Below are positions 16,498 to 24,017 of a stretch of 64,000 nt of DNA, piece by piece (position 1 is the stretch's first letter; each line of letters begins with the position of its first letter). The notes beneath the pieces are model-generated. The model made no database searches, had not been told where the DNA came from, and saw nothing but the letters and a program-made list of their open reading frames with translations. This stretch comes from DASQPR01 sp035263025 (GTDB lineage: Bacteria; Actinomycetota; Actinomycetes; Mycobacteriales; Micromonosporaceae). The DNA lies in contig DATFRR010000169.1 of NCBI GenBank assembly GCA_035263025.1, forward strand, positions 1 to 64,000, read 5' to 3'. The translations under genes were made by a program, and so were the position numbers.

Positions 16498-17076
16498 GTG
16501 GGAAAGCTTGTTATCACGACCAATACGTCGCTCGATGGAGTCGTCGAGGACCCGGACGGCAAGGAGGGCTTCCGGCTGGGCGGCTGGTTCCGGAAGTTCG
16601 GTGCTGACGACCTGGACGACTGGGCAAGCGTGGAGACCGCCGAGGCGCTGCGGGCCGAAGCGCTTCTGCTCGGCCGGCGCAGCGATGAATGGTTCGCCAG
16701 CCGGTGGCAATCGCGCAGCGGCGAGTGGGCGGACAAGTTGAACAGCATGCCGAAGTTCGTCGTGTCCGCCACGTCGACCGACGGGATGTGGTCCAACTCG
16801 ACGATCCTCAACGGCGACACGGTTAGTGATGTCGCGAGGCTGAAGCAGGAGATCGCCGGTGAGATCCTGGTTTACGCGAGCTACCAACTCGTACACACAC
16901 TGATCGAGCACGACCTCGTTGACGAGATGCGTCTCGTGATCTTCCCGGTCGTGCTCGGCTCCGGTCGGCGCCTGTTCGGCGAGACGAGCAACAACAAACC
17001 CATGCGCCTCATCAGCGCCGCCACGATCGGTTCAGGACTCGTCTTCGTCACTTACCAGGCAGTCCGGGACGCCTAA
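16498..17076 (+). CDS. dihydrofolate-reductase-like (RibD C-terminal domain) protein
   Basis: The 192-residue protein has the RibD_C/DHFR fold pattern of the YyaP/YwjB group: KLVITTNTSLDGVVEDPDG at the N-terminus, then EALRAEALLLGRRSDEWF, KFVVSATSTDGMWSNSTIL, and DEMRLVIFPVVLGSGRRLFGE near the end. Members are NADPH-dependent reductases of unknown substrate. The GTG at 16498 was chosen because GGAG lies seven bases upstream and the protein then starts at the first beta strand. It is likely monocistronic. Confidence 0.88.
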   Translation: MGKLVITTNTSLDGVVEDPDGKEGFRLGGWFRKFGADDLDDWASVETAEALRAEALLLGRRSDEWFASRWQSRSGEWADKLNSMPKFVVSATSTDGMWSNSTILNGDTVSDVARLKQEIAGEILVYASYQLVHTLIEHDLVDEMRLVIFPVVLGSGRRLFGETSNNKPMRLISAATIGSGLVFVTYQAVRDA

Positions 17077-17415
17077 GCCATTCGGGCCATGCCGGTTCGT
17101 ACGGATGGCCACAAGCGCGTTGTTGCTGTTCCCTGCGGTGCCGGTGTCGAGTCATGTTTAGCGCACCGGTTGCGAGCCGTACGCCATCGGTGCACCGTGA
17201 CGAGATGATCTGAGCCGGTGGCCGTCTTACTGACGTTGTGGCTGCCGGCGGTTGCTTCGGGGTGGTCCTTGCTGATTCGTCGTGACATGGCGAGGCGAGG
17301 CTCCATCACCGTCCACGCGGCGCCCATCAATGGTGGCCGCGATGCGATCCACCTCAGGTTGGGTCGCTGACGGGGGGCCCCTGGCGCCGACGTGAGGTGA
17401 GGGCAGGGGCGTCGT
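17077..17415. other. 339-bp spacer without a recognisable gene
   Basis: No frame here looks coding; one minus-strand frame of 137 codons crosses it but runs into the start of the next real gene and lacks any family resemblance. The only structure I see is a 7-bp inverted repeat, CACCTCA (17350-17356) and TGAGGTG (17393-17399), around a G/C-rich 36-base loop. It ends 16 bases before the start of the c-di-GMP gene. Confidence 0.5.
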
Positions 17416-19710
17416 ATGATCGCGATCCTTCGTAGCGAGGAGCTACGACGAAGGCTCCGCGTTGGTGCCTCCCAGATCCTGCCCATTCTCGGTGTCGCCG
17501 TCGCCTACTACCTCGCCGCACGGATCGGTCTCGTGCTGCAACTGGTGCGTGGGCAGGTCACGCCGCTGTGGCCGCCAACCGGCGTCGCGGTGGTCAGCTT
17601 GCTGGTGCTCGGTAGTCGCATCTGGCCGGGAATCGCACTTGCCGCGTTCGTGGTCAACGCTCCGATTGGACCGACGTTTCCGGCGGTCGTCGCGATCACG
17701 ATCGGCAATACGGTGGCTCCACTGTGCGCATATTGGATGCTCCGCAGGTTTTCGTTCCGCACTGAGGTGAATCGGCTGCGGGACGGACTCTTACTCGTCG
17801 CGTTCGGTGCGATGGCCGGGATGCTCGTCAGCGCAACCATTGGCAGCCTGTCGCTGCTGGCCGCCGGCGGAATCCCAGCGCACAGTTTCTGGTCCACATG
17901 GTCGGTGTGGTGGACCGGGGACGCCATGGGCGTTTTGGTGATCGCGCCGCTGCTGCTGTTCTTGCGTACCGCCCATTGGCCACGCGACGTCCCGCTGCGT
18001 TGGTGGGTCGAAGCATTGGCGCTGGCGGCCAGCACGGCGATTGTGACGGCGGCCGTCACGCATTCCTCGGTGGGCCTGCTGTTCCTGGTGTTTCCGTTCA
18101 TCGTGTGGGCAGCGCTGCGCTTCGAGATGGGCGGTGCGACGGTCTGCGTCCTGATTGCCTCGGTGCTGGCGATCCGCGCAGCCACCCTCGACGCCGGCCC
18201 GTTCGCCGGCCACGACTTGCTCGTCAAAATGATTACGTTGCAAGCGTTCAACGGATCCGTCGCGCTGACCGGACTACTGCTTGCGGTGATCACTACGGAA
18301 CGCAACACCGCGTATCTGAGTCTGGCGCGCGCATATCGGCGGCTCTCCGACGCGGCGACCGCGCAGGAGGCGATGCAGCATCAGCTCGTCCACCGCGCGA
18401 TGCACGACCCGCTGACCGGATTGCCGAACCGGACCGTGCTCGCGGAGCGCCTGGAGTGGGCGCTGAGCCTCGGCGGCGGCGACAGCCAGGCGGTGCTGCT
18501 CATCGATCTGGATGGCTTTAAGGACATCAACGACACATTCGGCCATCCGGCCGGCGACGACGTCCTCATCGACGTCTCTCGCCGGCTGCTTGCCGCCGCG
18601 CCACCCGACGCGGTGGTCGCCCGCTTTGGCGGTGACGAGTTCGCGGTGCTCGTCGAGGCCGTCGCCGATCGGCGGGACGCACTCGCTCAGGCGAACCGCA
18701 TCATCGACGCGATCAGACGCCCATTTGTCGTCGATAGACAGCGCATGTTTCTGTCCGCGAGCATCGGGCTGCTGACCATCGACCCGAGCCAACGACCGAT
18801 GAGCCCCACCGACGCGCTTCGCGACGCCGACTTCGCGTTGTACGCCGCGAAAGAGGCCGGCAAGAACCGCGTCGTCTGCTTCGATCCGCGCCTGCGCGAC
18901 TACCGCCTGGATCGCCTCCGTCTCGTTACCGGGCTGCGCCATGCTCTTGACCATGACGACCTGCTCATCCATTACCAACCGATCGTCGAGCTGTCCAGCG
19001 GAACCGTGGTCGGGGTGGAGGCGCTGGCCCGCTGGCGGCTGCACGACGGAGACATGATCCCGCCGGCCGAATTCATCCCGGTGGCCGAGGAGACTGGGCT
19101 GATCAATGCCGTCGGCGCTCGAGTCCTACAGGACGCCTGCCGCGAGGCGCGCCGGTGGCAGGACGGGCATGGCGTGTTCGTCTCGGTCAACGCCTCCGGC
19201 CGCCAGCTCGACGATCCGGGCTTTGCCGATATGGTCATCGCCACGCTCGACGACTGGGGCATTAAACCGGGCAGCCTGGTGCTCGAGCTGACCGAGAGCA
19301 GTCTGATCGGAACCGCGCCCGACCAGCAGGGTTGGCTCCAACTCAAGCGCCTGCGCAAATGCGGAGTCCGCATCGCCATCGACGACTTCGGCACCGGTTA
19401 TTCGTCGCTGTCCTACCTGTCCCAGCTGCCCATCGACATCGTCAAGCTGGACAAGTCGTTTACCCAGAACCGAAGCGTGGTGGGGCGGTCGGGTTGGGCG
19501 TTCATCGGTGCCATCCTGGAAGCCATTGCCAGTCTCGACCGCAAGGTCATCGCCGAGGGTGTTGAGACACTGGAGCAGGCTCAAGCGCTCGGCGACCTGC
19601 GATGCTCTTTCGCACAGGGCTTCCTCTACTCGCGCCCGGTGCCCGCTGCTGCCATCGACCAGATGCTCACGGCCAGTCCGGTATCCGGATCGGTAGCACA
19701 GGCGACCTGA
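17416..19710 (+). CDS. MASE1-GGDEF-EAL c-di-GMP signalling protein
   Basis: The 764-residue protein begins with about eight membrane helices having MASE1 features (VAVAYYLAARIGLVLQL, VTPLWPPTGVAVVSLLVLG, WWTGDAMGVLVIAPLLLF). A short helix then leads to a GGDEF domain with an intact GGDEF motif at about 405-409, and an EAL domain follows with Glu535-Ala-Leu, DDFGTGYSSLSYL and KLDKSF. Both catalytic motifs are intact, so it could be a cyclase, a phosphodiesterase, or both. No RxxD inhibitory site precedes GGDEF. MASE1 domains are presumed membrane-embedded sensors of unknown ligands. An AGGGG lies shortly before the ATG. The gene stands alone. Confidence 0.95.
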   Translation: MIAILRSEELRRRLRVGASQILPILGVAVAYYLAARIGLVLQLVRGQVTPLWPPTGVAVVSLLVLGSRIWPGIALAAFVVNAPIGPTFPAVVAITIGNTVAPLCAYWMLRRFSFRTEVNRLRDGLLLVAFGAMAGMLVSATIGSLSLLAAGGIPAHSFWSTWSVWWTGDAMGVLVIAPLLLFLRTAHWPRDVPLRWWVEALALAASTAIVTAAVTHSSVGLLFLVFPFIVWAALRFEMGGATVCVLIASVLAIRAATLDAGPFAGHDLLVKMITLQAFNGSVALTGLLLAVITTERNTAYLSLARAYRRLSDAATAQEAMQHQLVHRAMHDPLTGLPNRTVLAERLEWALSLGGGDSQAVLLIDLDGFKDINDTFGHPAGDDVLIDVSRRLLAAAPPDAVVARFGGDEFAVLVEAVADRRDALAQANRIIDAIRRPFVVDRQRMFLSASIGLLTIDPSQRPMSPTDALRDADFALYAAKEAGKNRVVCFDPRLRDYRLDRLRLVTGLRHALDHDDLLIHYQPIVELSSGTVVGVEALARWRLHDGDMIPPAEFIPVAEETGLINAVGARVLQDACREARRWQDGHGVFVSVNASGRQLDDPGFADMVIATLDDWGIKPGSLVLELTESSLIGTAPDQQGWLQLKRLRKCGVRIAIDDFGTGYSSLSYLSQLPIDIVKLDKSFTQNRSVVGRSGWAFIGAILEAIASLDRKVIAEGVETLEQAQALGDLRCSFAQGFLYSRPVPAAAIDQMLTASPVSGSVAQAT

Positions 19711-19960
19711 TCCGGGTGGCGAGCGCGTGCGCCGCGACGAACGCCGCCGCCGCGCCAACGCCTGTGGCGCGAAGGACTTGTCATGACGGCGACGTACGGC
19801 GTGATGCGCAGCTGCGGCGGTCGCCGCATCCGCCCCCCGCCCATCGCGTGCCACGATGGGGTCGCAACCGTCGCGGGAGGTGGAACTTGTCGTCGTCGTC
19901 GGCTGTTCGCATGGCGCGTTGGGCCTGTTCGCCGCAACCGCCTGTCGCTAGCGTGTGCTC

Positions 19961-20590
19961 GTGATCCAGCGATCGATCTCGTCGAAGCTGCTCGGGCCGG
20001 CCGGACTCGTGCTGGCTGGCGTCGGTCTGCTGCTGCCGTTCGGCGCTGTGTCATGTCAGGCCGAGAACAACAAGGCCAGTTTGATCTACAGCGGCGTGGA
20101 TCTCATCCGAGACGGCGGCGGTACGTTGTCGACGAACTTCGGCTTCCCGCCGACCGACACGACGGGCGAGACCGTGCCGGTCGCGTACGGTCCAACGTTC
20201 TTGCACGCTGTCGACACCACGAGCATCCGTACGCTCCTCATCACGGTGGTCGGGCTGCTGCTCGTCGGGGCACTGACGCCTCTTGTGCGCCCGGCCGTGG
20301 CTCGTGCCACCATTCTCGCCGGAGTGGCGTGTTCGGCCGCGGTTTTGCTGGTCGCGGCGCAGATGTCGGGCCGACGCGCAGTCATCAATTGGTTTGCGTT
20401 GAATCAGAGGGTCCTCGGACCGACCGACGGCGGTCTGCCGAGCGGCATCAGCGTCCGACCAGGCGTGGGCTTCTGGCTTTCGTTGGCGTTGGTGGTCGTC
20501 GTGGGCGCCGGCAACATTTGGGCGATCGTGCGCGCCACGCGTCGTCCACAACAGTTAGATGCGTTGGTGTTGGCGCCATCGGACGGATAA
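19961..20590 (+). CDS. four-helix membrane protein, unknown function
   Basis: The 209-residue protein has four predicted membrane helices: LLGPAGLVLAGVGLLLPFGAV, a pair around LLITVVGLLLVGALTPLV and ILAGVACSAAVLLVAAQ, and WLSLALVVVVGAGNIWAIV. An extracytoplasmic loop of about 50 residues follows helix 1 and starts with SCQAENNKASLIYSG. This layout occurs in actinobacterial proteins without assigned role, and I do not recognise the family. GTG 19955 and GTG 19961 are both possible starts; neither has a clear ribosome site. The 250 bases before it contain no convincing gene. Confidence 0.6.
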   Translation: MIQRSISSKLLGPAGLVLAGVGLLLPFGAVSCQAENNKASLIYSGVDLIRDGGGTLSTNFGFPPTDTTGETVPVAYGPTFLHAVDTTSIRTLLITVVGLLLVGALTPLVRPAVARATILAGVACSAAVLLVAAQMSGRRAVINWFALNQRVLGPTDGGLPSGISVRPGVGFWLSLALVVVVGAGNIWAIVRATRRPQQLDALVLAPSDG

Positions 20591-20831
20591 CCGACGCGCG
20601 CGGCCGGATTCGCGGCGCGGCGAAAGGGGTAATGAAGCGGGTGGTCGCCTCGCGCTCCGCCGTCGGACCGGTCCGCCGTCGCGCCGTCGTGTGGCGACGC
20701 GGACCCGGCTCTATCGCCCTTACAGCCGGCGTGACAATCGGCCGCTCGTGTCTGGTCGGTGACCTGGGTGGCGCGCTATCTTGAGCCACCGATCTACTTG
20801 GGGGTCATGAGTGCGAAGAAGGAGGCCTGCG

Positions 20832-21308
20832 ATGGCCCGCGGGCGTGGTGCCAAGAATGTCCTGCGTGGAGTGCTTTTCGCCCTTGCCCTCGTGGTCGCC
20901 ATCGTGCTCGTGGCGTCCTACTGGAGCGCCGTCCGCCACGGCATCGCCAGCGCGGCGAACTACGTGGGCGACAACTTTCCGCCGCAGGGTACCCAGCGTG
21001 TCGCTGTGATCGTTTACCTGCTACTGGCCGTGCTCGCGGCGATCGCGTTCTCCCGCGCGGGGCATTTCAAGGCGTACGGCATCGCCATCGGCCTCGGTTC
21101 GCTGTTGTGGTTCCTGTTCTGGGAGGGCTTCCCGCCTCTTGGACTGCATCCCTCCTGGACGAACAGCATGGATCTGCGCCACCTCGGTCCGACGCCGGTC
21201 GTCCTGTGGGCCGTCGTGGCGGTCCTGGTCATCACCGTGGTGTTTGTGCCTCTAGAGATACGCGAGATAGCGAAACGTCGCCGGGACCTGCTGCCCGACA
21301 CCGCGTAA
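20832..21308 (+). CDS. small membrane protein, unknown function
   Basis: The 158-residue protein has four hydrophobic helices (VLFALALVVAIVLVASYW, VAVIVYLLLAVLAAIAFS, IAIGLGSLLWFLFWEGF, VLWAVVAVLVITVVFVPL) and a basic N-terminus MARGRGAKN and C-terminus KRRRDLL. An AAGGAGG six bases upstream fixes the ATG at 20832. No family is recognised. It is separated by 240 bases from the gene before it and is convergent with the molybdoenzyme gene. Confidence 0.65.
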   Translation: MARGRGAKNVLRGVLFALALVVAIVLVASYWSAVRHGIASAANYVGDNFPPQGTQRVAVIVYLLLAVLAAIAFSRAGHFKAYGIAIGLGSLLWFLFWEGFPPLGLHPSWTNSMDLRHLGPTPVVLWAVVAVLVITVVFVPLEIREIAKRRRDLLPDTA

Positions 21309-21366
21309 CGGCGGTGGGATGCGCCCGCACACCTGAGAGTGCCGCCGGGCGGGTCCGTGACGCTTG

Positions 21367-22464
21367 CTAGGCGATGCAGGCGACGGGCACCATGTGGGTC
21401 GCGTTGTTGGCGAACCCGCCGCGGTTCCATGCCTGCGCGAGCGGCTGGGTCTCGCCGTCAGTCGTGGTGGCTCGCGCGGTCAACTCGTAGCGGCCGGGCA
21501 TGGCTTGCCACTGGTGTGTGAACCGTCGCCACGCCCAGCGGTGCCCATTGTCCGGCTCCAACGTCGCGTCGGCCCAGGTGCTTCCGCCGTCCGTGCTGAC
21601 TTCGACACGGGCGACCGGCGCCCGGCCGGACCACGTGCGGCCCTCGAGCGCAATCCGGCCCGGCCGGACGACGCGGGTGCGTGACATGAAGTCTGGAAAA
21701 CCGGGCGGCACGATCAGTGCCCGCGGTGCGATGCGTTCGACCGGATCGCCGCTCTCCTCGGCTTCCATGCGCATGCGGTACGCCACGGCCTGCTGGAACC
21801 CGGCGAACGGGGTGTCGACGACGTCTACGCCGACCAGCCACTTCACGTGCGCCATCCCGTACCAGCCGGGTACCACCAGCCGAACCGGGTACCCATGCTG
21901 GGGCGGCAATGGTGCGCCGTTCATCTCGTACGCGACGAGCACGTCCGCTTCGAGCGCCTGCCCGACGGTCAGGCTGCGCTGGTAGTCCTGTTCAACGCCG
22001 CGTTCGATGCCGTGGTCGGCGCCGGTGAACACGACGTCGACCCCGGACGGGTCGACGCCCGCTCGTCCGAGGACGTCACGCAGCGGCACCCCCGTCCAGT
22101 CGGCGGTACCCACAGCTTCCACCAACCACGGCTGGCTGACCGGGCGTGGCTGAAGGCGAGCCCGGCCGTTGCCGGCGCATTCGAGCGTCACACGTACGGT
22201 TCGTGACGGCATGCTGCGCAGCATGTCCAGATCGAGGTCGAGCGATGTGCCGACCAGGCCGCCGACCCGCAGCCGCCACGTCGTCGCGTCGAGCGCCGGG
22301 ATGTCGTAGTGGACGAGCAGGTAGTGAAGGCCGAGCGGGGTCACGTCGTGGCGCAGCATTTCCAGCGGCATGCCGTGGTTGCGAGCCGCGAGAGCCAGCT
22401 CCTCGTCGCTGACGCCCTCATCCGGTCCGGCCACCCGACCCGGCAAGCTGATGTCGTTGACCAT
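21367..22464 (-). CDS. molybdopterin-dependent oxidoreductase, sulfite-oxidase type
   Basis: The 365-residue protein has the sulfite oxidase catalytic domain, with the Mo-liganding Cys96 in VTLECAGNGRA. Further marks are WTGVPLRDVL, VVFTGADHGIE and YPVRLVVPGWYGMAHVKWL. A C-terminal Mo-co dimerisation domain follows (VARVEVSTDGGSTWADATLE, WAWRRFTHQW). No heme or signal peptide is visible, so it is probably a cytoplasmic enzyme oxidising sulfite or a related oxyanion. GAGGAG five bases upstream supports ATG 22464. Its electron acceptor is not encoded nearby. Confidence 0.92.
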   Translation of the reverse strand: MVNDISLPGRVAGPDEGVSDEELALAARNHGMPLEMLRHDVTPLGLHYLLVHYDIPALDATTWRLRVGGLVGTSLDLDLDMLRSMPSRTVRVTLECAGNGRARLQPRPVSQPWLVEAVGTADWTGVPLRDVLGRAGVDPSGVDVVFTGADHGIERGVEQDYQRSLTVGQALEADVLVAYEMNGAPLPPQHGYPVRLVVPGWYGMAHVKWLVGVDVVDTPFAGFQQAVAYRMRMEAEESGDPVERIAPRALIVPPGFPDFMSRTRVVRPGRIALEGRTWSGRAPVARVEVSTDGGSTWADATLEPDNGHRWAWRRFTHQWQAMPGRYELTARATTTDGETQPLAQAWNRGGFANNATHMVPVACIA

Positions 22465-22644
22465 GGCCGCTCCTCGCAATGTGCCTGCTGACGTGCTCGG
22501 GTGCGCGTTCGGTCGGGCGCGTGCTCACGCGCCGCGACCGGCGCCTCGTTCGATAGGCCCAGGCTAGCGCCGCTACCGTCGCCTCGTGGACTTGCCCTGA
22601 TCGCACGCCCAGGAACGGTGGCTGGGCCTCGGTCACGCTGTTGC

Positions 22645-23397
22645 TCAATCGTCGAGCCGTGCCCACTCGGCCCGGTGGCCGGCGTCGAGCGCTTGGCCGA
22701 GGGACGAACACGCAAAGCCCTTGCCCGCGCATATCTCGATGACCGAACGCGAAAGCTTGCCGCGGTCGATGGCAGGCGGCTCGCCATCGTCGACGCCGTC
22801 CATGGCGCTCGCGAAGCCGTCGTGCAGGAGCAGAACCGCGCCAGGTTCCGCCATCGCGCGTGTTTTCCGAAGTCGATCGTCGTGTGGCGCATCGAGCCAA
22901 TCAAGGCAATCCGCGCTCCACAGCACGGTCGTGAGCCCGGCATCCGCGACCGCGCCCCAGGTGACCGTGGATTGGTCGCCGTACGGCGGCCGGAACCATC
23001 GCACCGCACGTCCCGTCCGATCCTCGAGCTCCTCTTTCGCGGTCCGAGTGCGCAAAGTGAGCTGCTTCGGGTCGAGGTCGGTGAGCCGCCTGTGGTCGGG
23101 TCCGTGCAAGGCGATCTCATGTCCCGAGGCAAGCAGTTCGTCGAACAGCGACGCGTGGCGACGAACCCGTGACAGCAATACGAAGAACGTGGCCGTGGCA
23201 CCCGCATCGGCAAGCACGTCCAGCACGCTGTCCGTGCCGCCGGGTTCCGGTCCGTCGTCGTACGTCAGGACGACCGTTGGTTCGGCTGCAGTGTCGATCG
23301 CGACGATCGATGCGCCGATTCCTGCCCCGTTCATGTCGTCGGTATTCACGTCGTTGCCGCGAGCAGGCAGGGTGACCATGGCGTCGAGAATATCCAC
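22645..23397 (-). CDS. polysaccharide deacetylase (NodB-type) protein
   Basis: The 250-residue protein carries the NodB motifs: TYDDGPEP (catalytic Asp and metal Asp), EIALHGPDHRRL (the His pair that binds metal), WFRPPYGD and the closing VLLLHDG. No signal peptide or membrane segment is evident, so it may act in the cytoplasm or be exported unconventionally. The substrate could be an N-acetylated sugar or another amide. The start at ATG 23397 or 23379 leaves an unstructured N-terminal tail of 30-40 residues. It is read in the same direction as the molybdoenzyme gene, 180 bases upstream of it. Confidence 0.85.
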   Translation of the reverse strand: MDILDAMVTLPARGNDVNTDDMNGAGIGASIVAIDTAAEPTVVLTYDDGPEPGGTDSVLDVLADAGATATFFVLLSRVRRHASLFDELLASGHEIALHGPDHRRLTDLDPKQLTLRTRTAKEELEDRTGRAVRWFRPPYGDQSTVTWGAVADAGLTTVLWSADCLDWLDAPHDDRLRKTRAMAEPGAVLLLHDGFASAMDGVDDGEPPAIDRGKLSRSVIEICAGKGFACSSLGQALDAGHRAEWARLDD

Positions 23398-23468
23398 AAC
23401 GGAATCCCAACAGCGACCGTCTGATCAGCGGACCGCAATACGAGGCGTGGCCCCCGTCGCGGACGGCG

Positions 23469-23912
23469 TCAAAGGTCGTCGATCGCGACCTCGCCGCGCT
23501 CGGCAACGTCGTCGCCGAGTTGGCTTGCTCGGGCCTCCGCCGCCGCGCGATCTGGGCACCGAATCTTGATCGGGTCACGGTCCGGTGCATCAACGTGAAC
23601 GGTCCAGCCGCCACGAAACACGATCCGGTGTGCCAGCCAGTGTGCCACCGTCGCCCCCAACGCGAACGAGGCGAAGCCGCGGTAGTAGATCGCCGCTCGA
23701 AACAGCGTGGCGACGTCTGGGTCGCGGCCGACGGGCACGTCACTGCTGGGCCCGAGGACCGACCGGTACGGCGAGGTCAGCGCGATACGTGCGAAGTCCG
23801 GTCGCCCACCGGACGGCTCGACGACAACGACTACAGTCCGGTCGTCTGATCTGGCGAACACCACAGCCGGATCGTGGCATGCGAGGCGGAGGCCCATCAA
23901 CTGTCGCGTCAT
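23469..23912 (-). CDS. hypothetical protein
   Basis: The 147-residue product shows no family I recognise. The N-terminal half is beta-rich (LACHDPAVVFARSDDRTVVVVV, ARIALTSPYRSVLG). The middle contains a hydrophobic helix (YYRGFASFALGATVAHWLAHRI), followed by WTVHVDAPDRDPIKIRC and an acidic tail. It precedes the deacetylase on the same strand by 71 bases and may be co-transcribed with it. Amino-acid composition and the balanced hydrophobic content favour a real gene over a shadow. Confidence 0.5.
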   Translation of the reverse strand: MTRQLMGLRLACHDPAVVFARSDDRTVVVVVEPSGGRPDFARIALTSPYRSVLGPSSDVPVGRDPDVATLFRAAIYYRGFASFALGATVAHWLAHRIVFRGGWTVHVDAPDRDPIKIRCPDRAAAEARASQLGDDVAERGEVAIDDL

Positions 23913-23958
23913 CGGGTTGGTGGCGAGCCCGTTCGCGTACCCGTAAATTTCCGCGCCC

Positions 23959-23995
23959 GACGTGCCGGCCGGCGCATGCGGCCGACCTGCACGTC
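23959..23995 (-). terminator. terminator downstream of katG
   Basis: GACGTGC plus CGGCCG (23959-23971) pairs with CGGCCG (23979-23984) and GCACGTC (23989-23995). This gives a 13-bp stem interrupted by a four-base bulge. It lies 22 bases beyond the katG stop. Confidence 0.5.
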
Positions 23996-24017
23996 AGCGT
24001 CTACGCGCGCGGCCGAA

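Noticed and set aside
17073..17486. Minus-strand frame of 137 codons between the reductase and the c-di-GMP gene
   Set aside because: It overlaps the true start of the MASE1 protein, has no ribosome site and no family resemblance. I could not support it as a gene or a transposase fragment.
19711..19960. Possible short gene behind a GGGAGGTGG sequence before the four-helix membrane protein
   Set aside because: The only in-frame start is TTG and the product would be about 25 residues with no recognisable character.
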